From a virus: a DNA stretch of 64,000 nt. Positions 50,101-57,839 of the stretch are shown here, piece after piece (the stretch's first letter is position 1; every line of letters starts with the position of its first letter). The translations under genes and the position numbers were made by a program. Location of the stretch: positions 1 through 64,000 of IMG/VR virus record IMGVR_UViG_3300027782_000047; one strand, written 5' to 3'. The notes under the pieces are model-generated. The model worked only from the letters and a program-made list of their open reading frames with translations. It was not told the DNA's origin and made no database searches.

Positions 50101-50287
50101 TGAAACCTTCCGCGATTATGAGTTTCGCCCATCGGCTACAACAAATGCAATCACATACGCTGGAACAAATGGAGTAACATATAATTCATTTAAAACTTTT
50201 GCTATTAAAATTGTATTGACTTCTAGTGATCCAGCGATTGTTCCAAGTGTTAAAGACTTGCGTATCATCGCAACTCCAGCCGAGTAA
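44114..50287 (+). CDS. Giant gp10-position baseplate/virion protein (DUF4815-like)
   Basis: This is a 2057-residue protein. The N-terminus (YDDFDEDKNFMRVLFRPGYSVQARELTQLQTILANQIEKFGNHIFKSGSPIVGG) is the DUF4815-type region found in giant virion proteins of T4-like aquatic phages. The middle is long and beta-rich with repeated Asn/Thr/Ser. Around 1836-1907 it carries the GRGYNNANSI...GSGYLDDF module. The C-terminal part (YITKPVKLADGYDAGDLRVFLGANKPGSSEV) looks like a closing beta domain. Position after gp8 corresponds to T4 gp9-gp10, so it probably supplies the peripheral wedge and fibre attachment. Confidence 0.8.
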   Translation: MTATFNYDPYYDDFDEDKNFMRVLFRPGYSVQARELTQLQTILANQIEKFGNHIFKSGSPIVGGKVSLDNKANYIVLSAQYNSLDVDATQFLNKTVVSYNSSKIIRARVIAIDTSTANPILILKYLSGERFSESDEIRVYGQEIYAQLRSTAAVGGSFVAKLQEGIYYFKGQFVKVVPQYLVIEIFYRIGYNTTTINANPSYKIGIEFTETIVDEVDDTSLLDPAQGAFNYQAPGAERFAIQTSLSKRTLDSADISTFFEIVRLVNGIKTKEIEYPIYSEIEKTLARRTHDESGNYTVDPFVISLEEGDTANGKFSVVLDPGKAYVSGYEFETIAPTIISVDRARDVSNVSSFDLPTNYESSLVLANVRGTLDITSFPSLDIHSVPLTNISLSTTATYNSTKIGTIYANMIRYNDSTLSSNGNSHSHIVNTFGANTTPITGTLAASGSSATTIAIPAAFNAGLPLNAYANMYFQITNGAGASLSPILITSSNTVTLNLASSLNFIPGSNTFTIQSDIKNAESLVQNGGSYIQFGGNIDVDSKNPTTGFVSISEPARTSLVFETPYEAIKANTISNMDFQVRKLYQGTTVGSSGVFTVTASGTDTFSFSSGVDPLSNSQIQDNIICFVRSDSASNTQYGIQPNTVISLSQSGFAVTPISASQFSINLKATQTIKVDLLIKTKINNAEDGTNGVTKRKQLIPITGGTDLHSLIPYEMNTAGTQGTTVLYSASTSGEVTYFAGGAVFKSIGATNFDNGTVLTDLRTPGKAVSLQVPDVYEIIGIYDSKNTGSNVTSAMLTTATNDITSYYEFDNGQRKTHYDHATIKLKRGYSAPVGKVFVQYRYFKSLSGFAGLFDVDSYSKGSNISYDEISKFDNKEDKKLIPLRGAFDFRPYRAIGGTSLSGALNPEPLENITMNYDYYLPRIDQVVVKSSREIGVLKGQSAVVPVPPPVDKKDMLIYTLYIPAYTESVKDIRADFKNHRRYTMSDIQAFEDRIRGLEYYVALTTLEKDAASTKILDNNGLERSKYGILVDNFTSKDSQATFSDADYDNRNLIDAGRLYPASLMRTVALEANTSLSTGATKVVGTGTKKALMLSYTTSEFAKQPYATKSLAIADATFANFKGKTKLFPEFTGDVDTGSTARVTLNSTQGIDNAFNFINDAFKYVADNNKQWADDRNSPFAQIADSKWYKTLRETDYTKQTTIHLGGRTFGQYAAVNDNTYLTKGAELNQKQISTSTSQVDVGTFVTDLAIQPYMKSKQILFATEGMRPSTVMYSFFDETDVNKYIVVPNKVTLNANTTLISGESVLTANTIADLTANLVSLLSGGNSFDAGFVVVSEIGSANVSIINETGKPLSGKYVYGLDSGKYYTVSSVNDHRSGVTRGVSASTITLASDAPAYSIVGNTITLIRSTSSFEGVGAQFTVTSYDTSTKVATVSGASAYAGGTYVYSFGTNRTNTLGQVGGAFYMPKATFRSGERNFRVTESFNNTYDADSISFSDKTYNATGLTVSKTTLVDTVLNVDVDRKIVGTQTSDRLIGSVASGQEFLYAWSTTDPLAQTFFVDPVVYPQGLFLSSVDLFFKAKDDGNLPVTMQIRPTVNGFPSSDYWYPESVVTKYPSQINVSETPSVADSSTSTNFEFSFPVYLKPGLYALIVLADTQDYIVWEAEKGSSTTNNEYVDKQPYMGTLYKSQNTAEWTPFINEDLMFRLNRCVFTTNTNATYYLRNQALPTSTNYDKIRLITNSIVPDAKVTSLTHSIATTTISGAKESSFRTLSPGQTYDFSADDLYQVGYRRKKMFNANDFTLKLDMTTTSDAVSPIFSLESAYVNMWENYIDNAEINSEDFTITAPGRGYNNANSIIITSSSGTGANANVTVDGNGNVIAIYVTSPGSGYLDDFTISYPDTGNSTTVTSNAVIELNSEYDSSGGPCLARYITKPVKLADGYDAGDLRVFLGANKPGSSEVSVFYKVLSDSDATPFKDRPYQKMVCINPTVTSSPDNETFRDYEFRPSATTNAITYAGTNGVTYNSFKTFAIKIVLTSSDPAIVPSVKDLRIIATPAE

Positions 50288-50289
50288 TC

Positions 50290-50523
50290 ATGTTTGTGAA
50301 AGTTGAAGGTACCAATTTTATTAAAGATACTGGCACAAACGCCCTGTTGATGACTGGGCGGAATGCCTTGGCTGAAAATGAAGCGAGGAAAAAACTTGCT
50401 GATAGGATGAATGGCAAAAATAATGAGATAAATAACTTGAAGAATCAGGTAGAAGAACTATCTTCTGATATGAAGGAAATCAAGTCCCTACTAAACGCAT
50501 TGCTGAAACAGAGTAAAGAATAA
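50290..50523 (+). CDS. 77-residue coiled-coil protein
   Basis: It starts three bases after the giant gene and overlaps the fibre gene start by one base. The N-terminal 25 residues are short strands ([20 protein letters not shown]). The rest is a heptad-patterned helix ([29 protein letters not shown]). Such small proteins sit at the same place in related phages (recalled) and could link fibre and baseplate. Confidence 0.75.
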   Translation: MFVKVEGTNFIKDTGTNALLMTGRNALAENEARKKLADRMNGKNNEINNLKNQVEELSSDMKEIKSLLNALLKQSKE

Positions 50524-53500
50524 TGGCACTCAATAACATTACAAGAACAAATACAATTGATGAATGGCGCATTCAGACTAATTTGGCAGCCAATGCGCTT
50601 AATCAAATTGAGACTGGTAATTACAATAAAACTAACGGAACATTCACCATTTCTTCAAATGGTGCATTGTCTATTATCGCACAAGGAACTGCATTATCTG
50701 TTGCCAACGGTGCATTGTTTCAGAGTAATGTTTCTATTGGTAAAGAAATTGTTTTGGGTTCTGAAGTATCACAAACCGGCAATTTATTGGTTGGTAATGC
50801 AGTTTACATTTATGGTCAAGCAACCGCTCTTTATGTTGCGAATAATATAATTTCTAATGGTAGTATTGTTGTTCAAAATACAATTAAAACAAACAATATA
50901 ACAGCAAATTCAAATGTAGTTGTTGTTGGTACAGCAAACGTAGGATATCTAGGTGTAGCAAATAGTGGTTATGTTGGCACAACTTTAACTGTTGTTGGTA
51001 ACACAGCAGTGGGTAATTTGACAACAGCAAATTCTGTCTTTGCTGATAATGCTAGAATTACAACAAACATTGCTTTTGGTAGTTTACTACAGTCATATGC
51101 TAACGCTAATGCCTATGTGTCAAACACAGGTTCCGTTGTTGCTAACAATGCTAGATTCATTGCTAACACTTCTATTGGAGAAGAATTAACAACCATTACG
51201 GTGAATGCAACAAATGTTAGGGTAACAGCAAATGCTAATGCCGCACATTTCACAGCTTCACAATCGGTTGTTGCAGACACTGCTAGATTTGCAACGAATG
51301 TTGCTTTTGGTAGTTCGCTACAATCATATGCTAATGGAACTTCTTTTGTCGCAAATGGTGGATCTGTTGTTGCCAACACCGCTACAATTAATGCCAACAC
51401 TTCCGTCGGTGGGCATATTGTTGTAACAAACTCGGTTGTTTCGGACACTGCTAGATTTATAACTAATGTTGCTTTTGGCAGTTCACTAGAATCATATGCT
51501 AATGGAACTTCTTTTGTCGCAAATGGTGGATCTGTTGTTGCCAACACCGCTACAATTAATGCCAACACCAGTGTTGGTGGACATATTGTTGTAACAAACT
51601 CGGTTGTTTCGGACACTGCTAGATTTGCAACGAATGTTGCTTTTGGCAGTTCTTTACAATCATATGCTAATGGAACTTCTTTTGTCGCAAATGGTGGATC
51701 TGTTGTTGCTAATAATGCTAGAATTAACGTCAACACTTCTGTTGGTCAAGAATTAACTACAGTTACGGTTAACGCAACAAACTCAAGAGTTTCTGGAAAT
51801 GCTAATGCCGCACATTTTACTACTAGTGCTGGTGGTTCTGTTGTTGCAGATAGTTTAAGAATAACAAGCGCAACTCAATCTGCCAATATCAGCGGTAATG
51901 TTATTGCCGGAAATGTAAATACGCAGGGTATGGTATACGCTGGATCTATAGTATCCACTGGTATGTTAAAATCCTTTGATATGGAAGTAGATCAGGATCT
52001 TACTGTTAATCGTAATCTAACCGTAGATGGAAATTTTGTTCTGTCTGGTGATATTGTTTATGATACAGATAATTTTACCATTAGCACAGTAACTCCAGTA
52101 ACAACTACAGGTGCTGGTTATTTTGGTGTTTTTAGGGGAAATACAATTGGTGGTGTTTTTGGTCATAACGGCCTGGTAAATACTGACGCTAATGCATATA
52201 TTCGTTGGAGTGCATCTGCTAACAACTGGCAAATTCGTGATGTATTCAACCCTAGTATATCAACGTCATATTCTAAAATACTTACTGCAAATTTAATTAC
52301 TGTAAGCACTTCATCCGTAAGTAATAATGATTTTGCATCTTCATGGTTAATGAAAAACTATGTTGATAATGCAAATACAAATTTACAGAATTATATTGAT
52401 GTTGCTAACACCAGCATGAAAAGTTATGTTGACACAGCAAATACCAATTTAAAGAGTTATGTTGATACTGCAAATACAAATGTTGTTAGATATGTTAATA
52501 CACAAGTTACATCCAATGTTCTGAATTCTGGTGCCGCAGTTGTTGTCGCACAAAACTTTGCTACTGCGGTTGATGATTCTGATCCGGGCAATGGTAACTT
52601 TAAATTTAATAATGCAACGATTGCATCAGCAACTTTTGCATACATGGACAACTTGGACACATATGCACAAACAATTACTGGAATATTGTCCACATATGGC
52701 GATTCAACCAATGCAGTAAAAGGACATTTGAGATTCTCTGTCTTTGGTTCATCAACTACAAAATTTGCAGTTTTTGCTATTACATCATCAACAGCAGCCT
52801 CTGGTTACTATAAAGTTGGTCTGACTTATGTTTCTGGCGCAGGAACATTTAGCGGTGGCGATCTCGTTATGGTTCAATATTCTAGAGCGGGCAATTTGGG
52901 CGCACAGGGACCAACAGGAGCACAGGGACCAACAGGAGCACAAGGACCACAGGGACCTCAAGGACCACAGGGACCTCAAGGAACAAATGGTACAATAGGT
53001 GTTAATGGTGCACCGGGCGGACCTGGACCAACAGGACCGCAAGGACCAACAGGAGCGCAAGGTGCTCAAGGTGCTCAAGGCGCTCAAGGACCAACAGGAC
53101 CTCAAGGACCAACAGGAGCGCAAGGGCCACTTGGACCAACAGGACCTACAGGACCACTTGGACCAACAGGACCGCAAGGACCACTTGGACCTACAGGACC
53201 AACAGGACCACTTGGACCTACAGGACCACTTGGACCGACAGGACCAACAGGACCAACAGGACCACAAGGTCCAACTGGTGCCCAAGGTCCGACTGGTGCC
53301 CAAGGAGCCCAAGGCGCACAGGGACCATCAGGAACAATTACTAATACATCTTATCAAATGACTTCTCTTGGTGTTGGTACAGCAGCCTCGGGAACAACTG
53401 GTGAAATTCGTGCTACTGGTGCTATAACTGCTGGTTATTCTGACGATAGATTGAAAACAAGACTGGGTAATATTGAAAATTCTCTTATTAAAATTGCAGC

Positions 53501-53753
53501 CATTTCTGGATTCTATTATGAGCCTAATGAAATAGCTCAAGATTTAGGATATGAATTAAAAAGAGAAATTGGTGTATCCGCTCAAGAAATTCAAGCAGTT
53601 CTTCCAGAAGTTGTCGTTTCTGCTCCAGTAGACGATCAATATTTAACTGTTCATTATGAAAAACTTGTTCCTTTATTAATTGAAGCTATTAAAGAATTGA
53701 TTAAAGGATTCAAAGATTTGAAAGATGAAGTTGACGAATTAAAGAAGAAATAA
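50523..53753 (+). CDS. Tail fibre with collagen-like shaft and S74 chaperone
   Basis: This is a 1076-residue protein. An N-terminal attachment region is followed by a repeat-rich shaft (about 150-450) with [11 protein letters not shown] and [17 protein letters not shown] units, tandem at 56 residues. A coiled region (about 600-660) comes next, then about 145 residues of GPQGPTGAQ collagen-like triplets (DNA 52898-53337). The C-terminal S74-type intramolecular chaperone has [17 protein letters not shown] with its cleavage Ser, [16 protein letters not shown], then a heptad tail. The chaperone trimerises the fibre and then cuts itself off. It is probably a receptor-binding fibre. Confidence 0.88.
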   Translation: MALNNITRTNTIDEWRIQTNLAANALNQIETGNYNKTNGTFTISSNGALSIIAQGTALSVANGALFQSNVSIGKEIVLGSEVSQTGNLLVGNAVYIYGQATALYVANNIISNGSIVVQNTIKTNNITANSNVVVVGTANVGYLGVANSGYVGTTLTVVGNTAVGNLTTANSVFADNARITTNIAFGSLLQSYANANAYVSNTGSVVANNARFIANTSIGEELTTITVNATNVRVTANANAAHFTASQSVVADTARFATNVAFGSSLQSYANGTSFVANGGSVVANTATINANTSVGGHIVVTNSVVSDTARFITNVAFGSSLESYANGTSFVANGGSVVANTATINANTSVGGHIVVTNSVVSDTARFATNVAFGSSLQSYANGTSFVANGGSVVANNARINVNTSVGQELTTVTVNATNSRVSGNANAAHFTTSAGGSVVADSLRITSATQSANISGNVIAGNVNTQGMVYAGSIVSTGMLKSFDMEVDQDLTVNRNLTVDGNFVLSGDIVYDTDNFTISTVTPVTTTGAGYFGVFRGNTIGGVFGHNGLVNTDANAYIRWSASANNWQIRDVFNPSISTSYSKILTANLITVSTSSVSNNDFASSWLMKNYVDNANTNLQNYIDVANTSMKSYVDTANTNLKSYVDTANTNVVRYVNTQVTSNVLNSGAAVVVAQNFATAVDDSDPGNGNFKFNNATIASATFAYMDNLDTYAQTITGILSTYGDSTNAVKGHLRFSVFGSSTTKFAVFAITSSTAASGYYKVGLTYVSGAGTFSGGDLVMVQYSRAGNLGAQGPTGAQGPTGAQGPQGPQGPQGPQGTNGTIGVNGAPGGPGPTGPQGPTGAQGAQGAQGAQGPTGPQGPTGAQGPLGPTGPTGPLGPTGPQGPLGPTGPTGPLGPTGPLGPTGPTGPTGPQGPTGAQGPTGAQGAQGAQGPSGTITNTSYQMTSLGVGTAASGTTGEIRATGAITAGYSDDRLKTRLGNIENSLIKIAAISGFYYEPNEIAQDLGYELKREIGVSAQEIQAVLPEVVVSAPVDDQYLTVHYEKLVPLLIEAIKELIKGFKDLKDEVDELKKK
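51245..51750 (+). repeat. 168-bp tandem repeat in fibre gene
   Basis: TTGCTTTTGG recurs at 51301, 51469 and 51637, and the flanking bases repeat almost unchanged with a 168-bp (56-codon) period. An older, diverged copy begins near 51070. Confidence 0.9.
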
Positions 53754-53754
53754 G

Positions 53755-54087
53755 ATGGCCGCATTTTCAGAAATCGTTATAGAGCAAGGCGCAACATTCA
53801 ACACTACAATTAATGTTGAAGATACCGCTGGTGCCGCAATTAACCTTTTTGGTTATACAGCAAACTCCATGATGCGTAAATCATACTATTCATCAAGTGC
53901 AACAACAATTACATCTACAGTAACAGGTACAGCAAATGGTGAAGTAACCCTTCGTGTAACTGCGGCTAATACTGCGGCATTAACACCAGGAAGATATGTG
54001 TATGATGTTATTATTACATCTCCAACATCTGTGGTAACAAGAGTTGTTGAAGGGATTGTTACCGTCTTACCTTCAGTTACGAGGTAA
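53755..54087 (+). CDS. 110-residue beta-sandwich virion protein
   Basis: It starts one base after the fibre stop. The product is an all-beta protein (IVIEQGATFNTTINVEDTAGAAINLFGYTANSMMRKS, later GRYVYDVIITSPTS) of the kind found as small immunoglobulin-like domains beside tail fibres and BppU-type baseplate upper proteins (recalled). It may decorate the fibre base. Fold recognition would settle this. Confidence 0.7.
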   Translation: MAAFSEIVIEQGATFNTTINVEDTAGAAINLFGYTANSMMRKSYYSSSATTITSTVTGTANGEVTLRVTAANTAALTPGRYVYDVIITSPTSVVTRVVEGIVTVLPSVTR

Positions 54088-54089
54088 TT

Positions 54090-54344
54090 ATGGTTACAGC
54101 TAGAATCAATACTCCAGGAGTGATTGGTAAAGTTGCTGTTCGCCCAAATCAAAGAACAACAATCGCAGATCCAAAGTTTACTCCTAAACCTAATGTTGGT
54201 TTAGTTGAATTGTTTGATACCGCTATTGACCAAGCAGAGGAAGGCGACATTATTACATATGTCGCCAGCTCAGGAAAGTTTGAGAATCAGCAACTTGGAA
54301 ATGTAAGTGTACAAGTTCCCAGAATAAATGGTGGGTTTTTTTGA
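54090..54344 (+). CDS. 84-residue virion-region protein ending in GGFF
   Basis: It starts two bases after the preceding stop. The protein is short and beta-rich (FDTAIDQAEEGDIITYVASSGKFENQQLG) and ends RINGGFF. The terminal G-G-x-F is shared with the products at 54399 and 56077, which suggests a common docking or assembly signal. Confidence 0.68.
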   Translation: MVTARINTPGVIGKVAVRPNQRTTIADPKFTPKPNVGLVELFDTAIDQAEEGDIITYVASSGKFENQQLGNVSVQVPRINGGFF

Positions 54345-54355
54345 TTTACCAAATT

Positions 54356-54363
54356 CATAAATA
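54356..54363 (+). promoter_or_regulatory. Late-promoter-like box
   Basis: CATAAATA, 35 bases before the ATG at 54399, followed by an AAGGAA ribosome-binding site near 54389. Spacing is ideal for a late promoter. Confidence 0.65.
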
Positions 54364-54398
54364 GAATAATAAGAAGATTCCACAACTAAGGAACCATA

Positions 54399-56054
54399 AT
54401 GGCAAATACAGTAATTCAGTTAAAATATTCTACCGCAACCAATAAACCGCCTACACTTAACGTAGCGGAACCAGCATATTCTAACGTATCAAGTACTCTT
54501 TGGATTGATGATGGAACGGGTGTTGTAGCAATTGGTGGTAAAGCATATACCGATAAAATTGATGCCGCTGCCTCAGCCGCGACTGCTAACGTTCTTGTTA
54601 AGAGAGATACCACAGGTAACGCATCGTTCAATTACATTACTGCTAACATTGTTGGTAGTATTTTCGGTAACGCTACAAGCGCAGATAAGTGGTTTACTCC
54701 TAGAAACATTGGTGTTTCTGGTGATGCAACAGGTATTATTTCCGTTGATGGTACAGCAAACGCTAACATTCCATTAGTTCTTTCCAACTCTGGCGTGGCT
54801 GCTGGAAATTATGGCGGTGCAACAAATGCCGCAGTAATTTCTGTAGATACAAAGGGTCGTGTAACATACGCGGCTAACGTTCCTATTTCTTCTACACTAA
54901 ACTTCTCGGGTGATGTTGGTGCGGCTCCAGGAACATTATCTCTAATCTCTGATACCCTAACAATCAAGGGTAGTTTAAACGGAGGTATTAGCACCAATGC
55001 TGTTGATGCAAACAATACGGTACTTGTTAATGTTGATAATACAGTTCTTAGAAATTCTGGAAATCAATTTATTACAGGCGACTTGTCACTAACAGGAAGT
55101 TTGTTTATTGCTGGTAATACCACAACAGTAGATACTACAACAATATCAACCTCAGACTCTTTAATTAGACTAGCCGCAAACAACAATAGTGATCTTTTAG
55201 ATATCGGTTTCTATGGCGTAGCTAATTCGAATACAAATGTAACAGGTAGCACAGTATATCACGGTCTTGTTCGTAGAGCCCAAGCCAATGAGTTCTTCTT
55301 GTTCAAAGGACTAACGACAGATCCAACCTCAAATGTTTTACCAACGGGTTCAATAAGAGGATCTAATACAGCAACACTGATTGCGAACTTAACTGCCGGT
55401 ATGATTTCTGGTCTTGCTAACACTATTGGTGTTGTTGACGGCGGTACTGGAGTAGGCACATTTGCAGTTGGTAGCATTCTAGTTGGCGATGGAACAAATT
55501 CATTAAAAATACTCGCTAATACAGGTACTGCAGGAGCATATGGTTCAGCATCTAATACATTAATTGTCACTACGGATACTTATGGTCGTGTATCAGCTAT
55601 TACAAATAGTGCAATTCAAATTAATGCATCTAATATTGTATCTGGCAACTTAGCAATTAATAGAGGCGGTACAAACAACGATTCTTACACAACTGGTGCC
55701 GCAGTATTCTATGATGGTACTGCAATCAAGACATTAGCAAATACTGGTACAGCGAACACTTATGGTTCAGCATCTTATGTTCCTGTTATTACAACTGATG
55801 CATTAGGTCGTGTTTCTGGTGTAAGCAACACCGCAATCAATATTGATACAAGCGCAGTCGTTTCCGGCACACTAGGTATCGCAAGAGGCGGTTCAGGAGC
55901 ATCTTCATTCTCAATTAAGGGTGTTATTGTTTCTGATGCGGCATCAACAACTGGTGCATTGTCTGCATTGACTTCACCAACCGAAGGTCATCTATTACAA
56001 ATTAACTCATCTGGAGCACCAACTTTTGCACACCTAAATGGTGGAACATTCTAA
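54399..56054 (+). CDS. Tail fibre-like protein, repeat shaft
   Basis: This is a 551-residue protein. It begins MANTVIQLKYSTATNKPPTL, which is nearly the same as the start of the protein at 56651, so this is an attachment module. Repeats of GGTG-, TLANTGTA-TYGSAS-VPVITTDALGRVSGVSNTAI follow (three units, about 350-520). A segment ISTSDSLIRLAANNNSDLLDIGFYG resembles part of the 57840 protein. It ends LNGGTF. It is probably a long or side tail fibre. Confidence 0.8.
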   Translation: MANTVIQLKYSTATNKPPTLNVAEPAYSNVSSTLWIDDGTGVVAIGGKAYTDKIDAAASAATANVLVKRDTTGNASFNYITANIVGSIFGNATSADKWFTPRNIGVSGDATGIISVDGTANANIPLVLSNSGVAAGNYGGATNAAVISVDTKGRVTYAANVPISSTLNFSGDVGAAPGTLSLISDTLTIKGSLNGGISTNAVDANNTVLVNVDNTVLRNSGNQFITGDLSLTGSLFIAGNTTTVDTTTISTSDSLIRLAANNNSDLLDIGFYGVANSNTNVTGSTVYHGLVRRAQANEFFLFKGLTTDPTSNVLPTGSIRGSNTATLIANLTAGMISGLANTIGVVDGGTGVGTFAVGSILVGDGTNSLKILANTGTAGAYGSASNTLIVTTDTYGRVSAITNSAIQINASNIVSGNLAINRGGTNNDSYTTGAAVFYDGTAIKTLANTGTANTYGSASYVPVITTDALGRVSGVSNTAINIDTSAVVSGTLGIARGGSGASSFSIKGVIVSDAASTTGALSALTSPTEGHLLQINSSGAPTFAHLNGGTF

Positions 56055-56076
56055 ATTATAATGAAAGGATTTTATT

Positions 56077-56640
56077 ATGGATGTGAGATTACAAAATGCT
56101 TATGTAGAGGTTTTGCTTGGCAATTTTATGGAAGTTGTCAAGCAGAATTTAATGTTTCAAGCACAAATTGAAGTAAATAAGAATAGTTTACAAGAAGCAG
56201 AAGATTCAGTAAGAAGATTAAAAGAAGTTTCGGACGCAAATATTAATTATCAAACTCAACTTGTTGAAAAAGATAAACTCATAAACGAGTTAACAACAGA
56301 AAGAAATAATTTAAAAAGCTCTTCAGGAAATAATGATTCTTTGAAACAAGAAAAAGATAGATTGCAAAGTGCAGTTAATGACTACATGAGGCAATTAAAA
56401 TCTGCACAACAAGATGTGTTGACCGCTAAGAGTGAATCCCAAAATGTTTTAATGCAAAACAATAATCGGATTGAAGAACTCACTAAATATGTTGCAAGAT
56501 TGGAAACTGTAGTTCCAGCAAACAAACTTAAAAAAGTTAAACTTGGTGAAGTTGTTCAACCTGATGCTCCAGAAATTACAGTTGAAGAACCTGTTCTTCC
56601 AATTGATGATGATACTGTAAAATCTGGCGGAACATTCTAA
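56077..56640 (+). CDS. 187-residue coiled-coil protein ending in GGTF
   Basis: A GAAAGGA site precedes the ATG. Residues about 25-150 are one long heptad-rich helix (E, K, Q, N, L). An acidic, Pro-rich tail then ends KSGGTF. The shared terminal motif and its place between two MANTVIQLK proteins suggest a fibre linker or fibre chaperone like T4 gp57A in role (inference only). Confidence 0.72.
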   Translation: MDVRLQNAYVEVLLGNFMEVVKQNLMFQAQIEVNKNSLQEAEDSVRRLKEVSDANINYQTQLVEKDKLINELTTERNNLKSSSGNNDSLKQEKDRLQSAVNDYMRQLKSAQQDVLTAKSESQNVLMQNNNRIEELTKYVARLETVVPANKLKKVKLGEVVQPDAPEITVEEPVLPIDDDTVKSGGTF

Positions 56641-56650
56641 GATTCGGTAA

Positions 56651-57808
56651 ATGGCAAATACAGTAATTCAATTAAAAAATTCGGGCGCATCAGGTAATAC
56701 ACCAGGTACTTTGCAACCGGGTGAATTGGCTATTAACTATGCCGATGGTAAACTGTATTATGGAAATCAAGCAAATACGCCAGTTTTATTTGATGTTATA
56801 ACTGAGCCTGGCGGTCTAAATCAAGAAATTCAATTTAATGATTCTGGTGCATTTGGCGCATCAGCAAATCTAAAATTTGACAAGACAACAAAAACATTAA
56901 CTACGAATAAAATTGTTTCGGCTAATATTGAAGTTTCATCAAACTTAGTCGCAGAAAATGTAATCGCACATACAGCATTGTATGTTGGCATTGCAGACAT
57001 TTCTCATACACCTCTAGCGAACTCATTAGGTTACTTTACAGGAAATTCTTCTCCATACGTTCAAGTAAACCTTGAAAATATTAATCCTAATGGTTCGGCT
57101 GATTGGGTTGCTACTGCTGACGTTGGTAGTGATTCAACATTCTACACTGACTTAGGTATTCAAAACTCTGCACACACTGATGGAACAATTAAACCACTAG
57201 ATGGTTATTTGTTAGTGCAAGGTAACACAGGTCAAATTGGTGGTAATCTAATAATTGGTACCATTTCTGGAACACCAGGGCAAGAAATCCGTGTAGTTGT
57301 TGATGGCAATCAAGATGCGAATGTAGTCTTAAAAATTAATTCTTCTGGTTTGCAGATGGTCAGAGGTGATATCACAAGTAATATCACTACAAGAATTAGT
57401 AACGTTTCAAACTCAGCATTTGCACAAGCTAACTTAGCATACAACGCAGCCAATTCCGCGGTAACATCAGGACAAGCTAACGTTGGTGCAGGTTTAATTG
57501 TTGTTACGGGAAGAACAAATTCAGCATTTGGACAAGCTAATTTGGCTTTTGATAAAGCAAACTCAGCTAGTGGTTTAGCACAAGCCGCATATGATTATGC
57601 TAATACCGTTTCTGTTGGAGGAGGAACTTCTTCATCAGATTATTTTCCAACTGCGCCTTATGGTTTTGTTACTGAAAGTTTGGTTGCTCTCGTTTCAGAT
57701 AATACATTCATACAAGGAGAACTGGCTGGACCAGTTTATGATTGTTCAGATAATCCAATAACACCCGAAGGCTTTTATTTGGAAAAAGACCTTGGCTATT
57801 TAACCTAA
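56651..57808 (+). CDS. Tail fibre-like protein with MANTVIQLK attachment module
   Basis: This is a 385-residue protein. The N-terminus MANTVIQLKNSGASGNTPGTL-PGELAINYADGKLYYG is a widespread phage fibre start. A beta domain follows, then repeats AFAQANLAYNAANSAV and ANVGAGLIVVTG (about 255-320) that match the repeats of the 57840 protein. The C-terminus (ENDYFPTAPYGFVTESLV-like, ending GYLT) differs from the neighbours. It is probably part of the same fibre. Confidence 0.78.
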   Translation: MANTVIQLKNSGASGNTPGTLQPGELAINYADGKLYYGNQANTPVLFDVITEPGGLNQEIQFNDSGAFGASANLKFDKTTKTLTTNKIVSANIEVSSNLVAENVIAHTALYVGIADISHTPLANSLGYFTGNSSPYVQVNLENINPNGSADWVATADVGSDSTFYTDLGIQNSAHTDGTIKPLDGYLLVQGNTGQIGGNLIIGTISGTPGQEIRVVVDGNQDANVVLKINSSGLQMVRGDITSNITTRISNVSNSAFAQANLAYNAANSAVTSGQANVGAGLIVVTGRTNSAFGQANLAFDKANSASGLAQAAYDYANTVSVGGGTSSSDYFPTAPYGFVTESLVALVSDNTFIQGELAGPVYDCSDNPITPEGFYLEKDLGYLT

Positions 57809-57816
57809 CATAAATA
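57809..57816 (+). promoter_or_regulatory. Late-promoter-like box
   Basis: CATAAATA, 23 bases before the ATG at 57840, with AAGGATATT as ribosome-binding region. The distance matches that of the gp48 late promoter. Confidence 0.6.
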
Positions 57817-57839
57817 GATTGATAATTTAAGGATATTAA

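Noticed and set aside
52788-53361. Alternative frames and CRISPR-like periodicity in the fibre gene
   Set aside because: The short repeats are collagen Gly-X-Y codons in the real frame; there are no constant repeats with unique spacers, so no CRISPR array. The same holds at 60906-61365 and 62838-63170.
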